From positions 1-10,365 of the forward strand of contig JAEZDX010000330.1 in the NCBI GenBank assembly GCA_023417975.1: a stretch of DNA of 10,365 nt. Direction: 5' to 3'. Source of the DNA: Bacillota bacterium. GTDB taxonomy: Bacteria > Bacillota > Clostridia > Clostridiales > Clostridiaceae. This document shows positions 6,393 through 10,365 of the stretch, one piece after another. Position 1 is the first letter of the stretch. Every line of letters starts with the position of its first letter. Both the position numbers and the translations under genes were made by a program. The notes under the pieces are model-generated. The model ran no database searches. It was not told the origin of the DNA and saw only the letters and a list, made by a program, of their open reading frames with translations.

Positions 6393-6518
6393 TTAATTTA
6401 ACCGTTGTATGTACTTTTTACAATCTTGCAAAGTTACTACAATATATATGCCAAGCAACACGGCAATGCCTCCCAGCAAGATAAATGCACCTTTCAATAA
6501 ATAGACTACTGATTCCAT
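6393..6518 (-). CDS. 41-residue single-helix membrane protein, unknown function
   Basis: A short open frame that ordinary gene finders may miss: ATG at 6518, TAA at 6393-6395. The protein starts M-E-S-V-V-Y-L-L-K-G. Residues about 5-28 form one glycine-containing hydrophobic helix (A-F-I-L-L-G-G-I-A-V-L-L-G-I-Y-I-V-V). The polar tail Q-D-C-K-K-Y-I-Q-R-L-N is positively charged, suggesting N-out/C-in topology. A TAGGG sequence lies 8 bases before the ATG, with GAAGG a little further upstream. The stop is 8 bases before the terminator stem, exactly where the last gene of an operon would end, and the start is 59 bases downstream of the cysteine desulfidase stop. It is probably the third gene of that operon. 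I recognise no family. Confidence 0.65.
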   Translation of the reverse strand: MESVVYLLKGAFILLGGIAVLLGIYIVVTLQDCKKYIQRLN

Positions 6519-6577
6519 AAATTATTCCCTACACCTTCTAGCAACCCAATATTTTTTTCAGAATTAACAATAAAGTA

Positions 6578-7855
6578 TTATTTCCCAAGCATAATATTAA
6601 CTATTTCTTTGTCTGTTTCCATCATTCCAACTGAAGCAAGCTTGCACACATTATCAATAGTGTTTTCTACACCTTTTTTTACTATACCGTCTCCGTCCAC
6701 AAATTGCTGGCCTTCTACGAACATATGATATCCGATTATTCCTGCATCAACAGCAGAAGCTATTTTAGCTGCACAGGATGCCTTGGCTCCGTCACATATA
6801 ATACCTGAAACTATCGCCAGTGAATTCACAAGTGTGTGTGCTATGTCGGTATACTCCCCTCCATATAGATATGCTATTCCTGCGCCGCTGGCACATCCTG
6901 CAATAATTGCACCGCAATATGCAGACAATCTGCCTATTCCTGTTTTCATATGTACAGTCAAAAGATTGGATAGATTTAATGCACGATACATTTTTTCTTC
7001 CGACACCCCTATTTCCTTTGCATATTCAATTACAGGAATAGAAGCAGTAATTCCTTGATTACCACTACCGGAATTTATAACTACCGGCATCTCACAACCG
7101 TTCATTCTGGCATCGGAACCTGCAGCTGCTTTAGCTCTGGCACGAATCTTCACATCATCACCATAAGTTTTCAATAATACTTTTCCGATGTTAGCTCCAT
7201 AATTATTTTTAAGCCCTTCCTCAACGATTGCTGTGTTATATTCAACCTGACACTTTATTCCCGGCTTTACTGCTTCAACGTCAATCAAATTAGTAAAGGC
7301 TACAATGTCTTTAACATTCAAAACGGAATAATCCACTAAGTGACTTGTATTACTTTCATCTGATTTCTTTTCATAGAGCACCGTATCATTTAATTCAATA
7401 CGCACTATGTTAGTATGATAATCCGTTATTCTGACAAAACTTTTTGCTTTTCCTTTCGTCAAAGTGAGCATTATATCAAATATATGTGTTGAATCACAGC
7501 AGCATACCTCGAAAGCTGCTTTCTGGAGGAATTCGCCGATTTCCTTTATTTGATCATCATTAACATCAGATAAAACCTCCAGCTGTTTTGAAGAAACGCC
7601 TGCAACTATTCCTGCTGCAGCTGCGGCACAAATTCCCCTTAATCCTCCTGTATGAGGAACAACAACACTTTTTACATTCTTGATAATATTACGGCTTACT
7701 TTAATAATAACATTGTCAGGACATGTTCCTAATATCTCCCTTGCTTTTGCTGAAGCATATGCAATTGCAATAGGCTCAGTACATCCCATTGCAGGCTTTA
7801 ATTCCTCTTTTAGAATTCTTATATACTCATTATATTTTTCATCATATCTATCCAT
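6578..7855 (-). CDS. L-cysteine desulfidase family protein (CyuA/UPF0597, iron-sulfur)
   Basis: A 425-residue cytosolic enzyme of the UPF0597 family, related to the alpha subunit of iron-sulfur L-serine dehydratases and to E. coli CyuA (YhaM). Characterised members split L-cysteine into sulfide, ammonia and pyruvate under anaerobic conditions. Family marks: K-P-A-M-G-C-T-E-P (20-28, Cys25), A-G-S-D-A-R-M-N-G (245-253), N-S-G-S-G-N-Q-G-I-T-A (261-271), R-L-S-A-Y-C-G (Cys314), I-C-D-G-A-K-A-S-C-A-A-K (Cys354, Cys361) and E-T-D-K-E-I-V-N-I-M near the end. Cys25, 314, 354 and 361 match the conserved family positions and are the candidate cluster ligands; Cys118-120 (C-C-C) are extra. Length is normal for the family. 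The ATG at 7855 follows AAGGAGG at 5 bases. It is 44 bases downstream of the DUF6440-like gene in one apparent operon. Serine or another beta-substituted amino acid is a possible alternative substrate. Confidence 0.88.
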   Translation of the reverse strand: MDRYDEKYNEYIRILKEELKPAMGCTEPIAIAYASAKAREILGTCPDNVIIKVSRNIIKNVKSVVVPHTGGLRGICAAAAAGIVAGVSSKQLEVLSDVNDDQIKEIGEFLQKAAFEVCCCDSTHIFDIMLTLTKGKAKSFVRITDYHTNIVRIELNDTVLYEKKSDESNTSHLVDYSVLNVKDIVAFTNLIDVEAVKPGIKCQVEYNTAIVEEGLKNNYGANIGKVLLKTYGDDVKIRARAKAAAGSDARMNGCEMPVVINSGSGNQGITASIPVIEYAKEIGVSEEKMYRALNLSNLLTVHMKTGIGRLSAYCGAIIAGCASGAGIAYLYGGEYTDIAHTLVNSLAIVSGIICDGAKASCAAKIASAVDAGIIGYHMFVEGQQFVDGDGIVKKGVENTIDNVCKLASVGMMETDKEIVNIMLGK

Positions 7856-7899
7856 TTTTTCCTCCTTGGTAAGTTTATTACACCGCTATATATTGAATG

Positions 7900-8082
7900 C
7901 TATGAATTTGTTATAATAGGCTTTCCATCTCTGTCCAACAGTGGTGTAACTCCACCAGCTTGTCCATCCCAACAAAACAGGTAGTTTACTCCTGTTTTCC
8001 TGTCGATGATTATCTTAGATCCTGAAAAAGTCCCTTCCTTATGAACTACTTGAAATCTACCATCTGAATTTTTATCAAACAT
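7900..8082 (-). CDS. DUF6440-like small protein
   Basis: A 60-residue protein with the pattern R-F-Q-V-V-H-K-E-G-T-F-S-G-S-K-I-I-I-D, then T-G-V-N-Y-L-F-C-W-D-G-Q-A-G-G-V-T-P-L-L-D and D-G-K-P-I-I. This matches my memory of DUF6440, a small uncharacterised bacterial family that is predicted all-beta. There is no signal peptide or membrane helix; one Cys lies in L-F-C-W-D-G. The ATG at 8082 follows AGGAGG at 5 bases. It is the first gene of the minus-strand unit that continues with the cysteine desulfidase, which is the only functional hint. The biochemical role is unknown. Confidence 0.82.
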   Translation of the reverse strand: MFDKNSDGRFQVVHKEGTFSGSKIIIDRKTGVNYLFCWDGQAGGVTPLLDRDGKPIITNS

Positions 8083-8120
8083 ATTGACCTCCTATTTTCG
8101 TAGTTATCTATATAGTTATA

Positions 8121-8151
8121 ATTATACAATAAAACACTATTATTTTGTAAA
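8121..8151 (-). promoter_or_regulatory. Probable promoter of the DUF6440-desulfidase operon
   Basis: On the minus strand a perfect TATAAT lies at 8126-8121. Upstream, TTTACA (8151-8146, 19-base spacer) or TTACAA (18-base spacer) could serve as -35. The transcript would start near 8114, about 30 bases before the ATG at 8082. The -35 region overlaps the candidate -35 of the divergent gene, so the two promoters lie back to back. Confidence 0.5.
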
Positions 8152-8174
8152 GTAGGTAAACATTTAAATATTAT
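8145..8174 (+). promoter_or_regulatory. Possible promoter of the 217-residue protein gene
   Basis: TTGTAA (8145-8150), 18 bases, TATTAT (8169-8174; five of six matches to the -10 consensus). The -10 lies inside the left arm of the 13-bp inverted repeat, so a protein bound there would block it. Support comes only from similarity to the sigma-A consensus. Confidence 0.35.
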
Positions 8175-8206
8175 TACCGATATAGTAATTATGGGTAATA
8201 ATATTT
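8166..8206. repeat. 13-bp perfect inverted repeat in the divergent intergenic region
   Basis: AAATATTATTACC (8166-8178) and GGTAATAATATTT (8194-8206) are perfectly complementary with a 15-base gap. A second perfect palindrome, ATATTTTAAAATAT (8201-8214), overlaps the right arm. The element sits between two divergent start codons, covers the candidate -10 of the plus-strand gene and would form the leader of its mRNA. It may be an operator for a dimeric repressor or an RNA hairpin. It is not followed by a T run and does not lie behind a gene, so a simple terminator role is unlikely. Confidence 0.6.
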
Positions 8207-8239
8207 TAAAATATATCATTAGCGTAAGGAGGTAATATT

Positions 8240-8893
8240 TTGATAGACGGCATTGCTAGTACTCAAAGCTACAGCTCATTAACACCTAAAAATACTAAGA
8301 ATCAAACTATTGGAAACTTTAGTGACATACTTAAAGCTTCACAAAGTTTCAAGATTAATGGAAAGTCATTCCTCGAAACTTTATCCGATGATGATCTTAC
8401 TATATTGCAAAAGGAGCATCATTTGGCAGACAAGATTAATGTAGCCGGTCTTTCAGAGGAAGGGGCTGAAAATCTTCTTGTAGCTGACGGGGATTACACG
8501 CATTATGTAGATCTTAATAATGATGGACTAACAGAAATAGGTGAAGCTAAAATGATTATTTTCCCTCCGCCTAATGCTCCTGAATGTGTAAAGGAAGGTT
8601 GGTTAAGGACCGGGTCCGAGCTAACCACTTCTGAGAAATTTAAAATTGCAAATAGCTTTTTAGCTAAGCAGCTCACTGCAAATGCACATGTTATGCCTGA
8701 TGGCAGAATAAGAATTACTAAACCCGGAGAGCCCGGGTACGTAAATATCTTCGGTTCATCGCCAGAAGCTTACTGCAGCATGATAGACGATATGCTTATA
8801 AGTATAAATAAAAATAAAGCGTACTATGATAATCCAGATACTCTGATAGACATATTGCAGGAATTTAAATCAAATATTAGAAATACTGTTTAG
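8240..8893 (+). CDS. Unknown 217-residue protein with an EF-hand-like loop, TTG start
   Basis: I do not recognise a family. The start is TTG at 8240, preceded by a very strong AAGGAGG (8226-8232) at 7 bases; no in-frame ATG lies near. The N terminus is polar (Ser/Thr/Asn-rich to about residue 35) with no signal peptide or membrane helix. Residues 91-102 (D-L-N-N-D-G-L-T-E-I-G-E) have acidic or Asn residues at loop positions 1, 3, 5, 9 and 12 and Gly at 6, as in a calcium-binding EF-hand loop, although position 8 is Thr, not hydrophobic. A proline cluster F-P-P-P-N-A-P follows. The region 145-172 is Gly/Pro-rich, and the C-terminal 40 residues look helical. The gene stands alone, divergent from the desulfidase operon and convergent with the GH127 gene. 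The polar N terminus recalls flagellar or type III-exported proteins, but that is only an impression. Confidence 0.8.
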   Translation: MIDGIASTQSYSSLTPKNTKNQTIGNFSDILKASQSFKINGKSFLETLSDDDLTILQKEHHLADKINVAGLSEEGAENLLVADGDYTHYVDLNNDGLTEIGEAKMIIFPPPNAPECVKEGWLRTGSELTTSEKFKIANSFLAKQLTANAHVMPDGRIRITKPGEPGYVNIFGSSPEAYCSMIDDMLISINKNKAYYDNPDTLIDILQEFKSNIRNTV

Positions 8894-8933
8894 AAAATGA
8901 AGACACTGTGACTTTTAGCCTAATTAAAAGAAC

Positions 8934-8982
8934 ATAGACAGCACTAAAAGCAAAAAAGAATTTTGTTTTCAGTACTGCCTAT
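8934..8982 (-). terminator. Long hairpin terminator, best on the minus strand (GH127 gene)
   Basis: Arms of 22 bases (8934-8955 and 8961-8982) surround a 5-base loop. In plus-strand RNA the stem has three A-C mismatches (8938/8978, 8942/8974, 8946/8970). In minus-strand RNA these become G-U pairs, and only one position (8950/8966) turns into a mismatch. The stem is thus nearly continuous on the minus strand, where it is followed by a T-rich stretch (TTCTTTTAATT). It lies 37 bases past the stop of the GH127 gene. T-rich sequence also follows on the plus side, so it may work in both directions. The rest of the 8894-9018 gap shows no gene. Confidence 0.7.
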
Positions 8983-9018
8983 ATTTTATTTAAGCTTCAA
9001 TCCTTAGAAGATTAAATT

Positions 9019-10365
9019 TTAATAGCTTCTAATCCATACCGACATTTCACCTGGTGTTCTGTTTCCCCATATAAAATACGGAACTGCCTTTAGCTGGACT
9101 TCTTTTGTTTTTACTTCAAAGGCTCCATATAATTCATTACCCCAATCTTCTTCTTGTATTCTTAAACCTTTTGCTTTTACAATTACTGCTCCGCCAAGAA
9201 GATCATTATCAAATTCCTCCAGAAGCTCCTCAGAAATATCTACTGATACAGCATTTAGATTTGAACCGTTATCTATCTCTTCTAAACAATAAACCAACGG
9301 CCCTCTCTGTATTGCTGCCTTACCTGCATCTGCTCTCACCTTTGGATTTGCTTGCATAAATTTAGGTGTAATATCAAGGTTTAACTCTATGGAATCGCCG
9401 TTCTTCCAATTGTTTGATAAAATAGCGTATCCATCAATGATGTTAAATGCTGCTTCTTTGCCATTTACAGTTATGGCTGCATCTTTGCACCAGCCTGGAA
9501 TTCTGAGTGCCAAATTAAAGTCAGAAGCTTCCTCCATGGATAAAGCTATTTTAACATTGCCTGTCCATGGATAATTTGTTTCCTGTGCAATCTTTATATT
9601 TCTGCTATCAAGCTGTACACTAGCTTCACTTCCAATAAATAGGTGTGTATAGATTGTATTGCTGTTGCTTGTATAAATATATTCACCAAGGGAGGTTAAA
9701 AGTCTAGCTACATTTGGAGGACAGCAGGCACACCCGAACCATTTTTGTCTTACAGGCTTTACGTGAGCCTTAGCCGGATTCTTTTCCGATGCCTCTGGCC
9801 AAACCTCTAAAGGATTTACATAGAAAAAGTGTCTTCCGTCCTTTGACATACCGCTTACTACAGTATTGTAAAGTGCTCTTTCCATTACATCGCCATAATT
9901 ACCCTTAGCTTCAATCTGAAGCATTCTGTGAGCAAAAAATATGAGTCCTATAGATGCACAGGTTTCAGCATAAACCGTATCGTTTGGCAGGTCATAATCG
10001 AAGCTGAAGGCTTCGCCTTGATTTGTAGAACCGATTCCTCCGGTTATATACATCTGCCTGTTTACAATATCATCCCACAAATTTCTGCAGGCTTGAAGAA
10101 GTTCCTTATCACCTGTTTCTGCTGCTATATCCGCCATTCCCGTTAACATGTAAACTTCTCTTACAGCATGTCCCACAGCTTCGGTCTGTTCTCTCACAGG
10201 CTTGTGGGATTGGTGGTAGCTCTCATTTGGCAATGGAGTACTGCCTAACTGCCAATGAGAAGTCCTCCCTCTCTTTTCCCACTCCTGTTCAAAATAATAT
10301 GGCTTATTACCTCTTTCATCAATGAAATACTTGGACAACTTTAAATATCTCTCATTGCCTGTAGC
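9019..10365 (-). CDS. GH127 family beta-L-arabinofuranosidase, 5'-truncated by the window edge
   Basis: The frame is open to the right edge (nine codons beyond the TTG at 10338), so this is the C-terminal 448 codons; the upstream part of the (alpha/alpha)6 barrel is outside. GH127 (formerly DUF1680) enzymes release beta-L-arabinofuranose from plant arabino-oligosaccharides and glycoproteins. Numbering from codon 10338: Glu109 in N-Q-G-E-A-F, Glu125 and Cys127 in Y-A-E-T-C-A-S, and Cys203, Cys205 and Cys206 in F-G-C-A-C-C-P-P-N. This set matches the zinc-thiolate centre and acid/base Glu known from the Bifidobacterium enzyme HypBA1, with the same 16-residue spacing between the two glutamates, so the active site looks intact. 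Residues about 225-330 form a beta-sandwich (L-R-I-P-G-W-C, V-N-G), then R-G-P-L-V-Y-C-L-E. There is no dockerin or anchor at the C terminus. GH146-like relatives share some of these motifs. Confidence 0.92.
   Translation of the reverse strand, partial: ATGNERYLKLSKYFIDERGNKPYYFEQEWEKRGRTSHWQLGSTPLPNESYHQSHKPVREQTEAVGHAVREVYMLTGMADIAAETGDKELLQACRNLWDDIVNRQMYITGGIGSTNQGEAFSFDYDLPNDTVYAETCASIGLIFFAHRMLQIEAKGNYGDVMERALYNTVVSGMSKDGRHFFYVNPLEVWPEASEKNPAKAHVKPVRQKWFGCACCPPNVARLLTSLGEYIYTSNSNTIYTHLFIGSEASVQLDSRNIKIAQETNYPWTGNVKIALSMEEASDFNLALRIPGWCKDAAITVNGKEAAFNIIDGYAILSNNWKNGDSIELNLDITPKFMQANPKVRADAGKAAIQRGPLVYCLEEIDNGSNLNAVSVDISEELLEEFDNDLLGGAVIVKAKGLRIQEEDWGNELYGAFEVKTKEVQLKAVPYFIWGNRTPGEMSVWIRSY

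Noticed and set aside
6783..7058. Plus-strand open frame inside the desulfidase gene
   Set aside because: It is antisense to a conserved enzyme, with low-complexity product and no independent ribosome binding site that I can see.
8510..8545. Dockerin-like reading of the calcium loop in the 217-residue protein
   Set aside because: Dockerins carry two such loops of about 22 residues each; only one loop is present here and the flanking residues do not match.
9105..9359. Plus-strand leucine-rich open frame opposite the GH127 gene
   Set aside because: The Leu-rich composition is an artefact of reading the antisense of an AT-rich gene; the GH127 frame explains the stretch.
10336..10338. Start of the GH127 gene at TTG 10338
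   Set aside because: The frame stays open to the window edge with family-like sequence, and the visible part lacks the N-terminal half of the catalytic barrel.

Overview
The window is AT-rich, densely packed low-GC Gram-positive (Firmicutes) DNA. It has strong AGGAGG-type ribosome binding sites, some GTG and TTG starts, and a VanR/VanS-like two-component system. Large hemicellulose-degrading glycoside hydrolases at both ends suggest a plant-fibre-degrading clostridium, perhaps of the Ruminiclostridium/cellulolytic group. That placement is inferred from gene content, not from a marker gene.

Layout. (1) 1-1604 (+): the C-terminal part of a GH115 xylan alpha-glucuronidase, cut by the left edge and followed by a hairpin terminator. 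(2) 4049-1667 (-): a three-gene operon encoding a 67-residue two-helix membrane protein (DUF6199-like), an OmpR/PhoB-family response regulator and a sensor histidine kinase. The regulator and kinase genes overlap by 11 bases. In front of the operon are three half-sites with an exact 11-bp period, just upstream of a perfect -10 with a poor -35. This looks like an activator-dependent, self-regulated promoter. (3) 4302-5982 (+): a MerR-family regulator with a GyrI-like ligand-binding domain, then a short-chain dehydrogenase 16 bases downstream. The promoter has the 19-bp spacer and internal dyad typical of MerR operators, so this is probably a small-molecule-induced detoxification unit. (4) 6065-6316 (+): an 83-residue protein I do not recognise, followed by a strong, probably bidirectional terminator. 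(5) 8082-6393 (-): a DUF6440-like 60-residue protein, an iron-sulfur L-cysteine desulfidase of the CyuA/UPF0597 family, and a 41-residue single-helix membrane protein, apparently one transcription unit. (6) 8240-8893 (+): an unrecognised 217-residue protein with a TTG start and a single EF-hand-like loop. It is divergent from unit 5 across an intergenic region with a 13-bp perfect inverted repeat. (7) 10365-9019 (-): the C-terminal part of a GH127 beta-L-arabinofuranosidase, cut by the right edge.

The two hydrolases could act on related substrates (glucuronoarabinoxylan and arabinan side chains), but they lie on opposite strands and are separated by unrelated regulatory and metabolic genes, so this is not one clean polysaccharide locus. 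I see no mobile element, CRISPR array, tRNA or rRNA. The most interesting signals are the regulatory DNA sites, the little-studied small membrane proteins attached to the two minus-strand operons, and the small cysteine-desulfidase operon.
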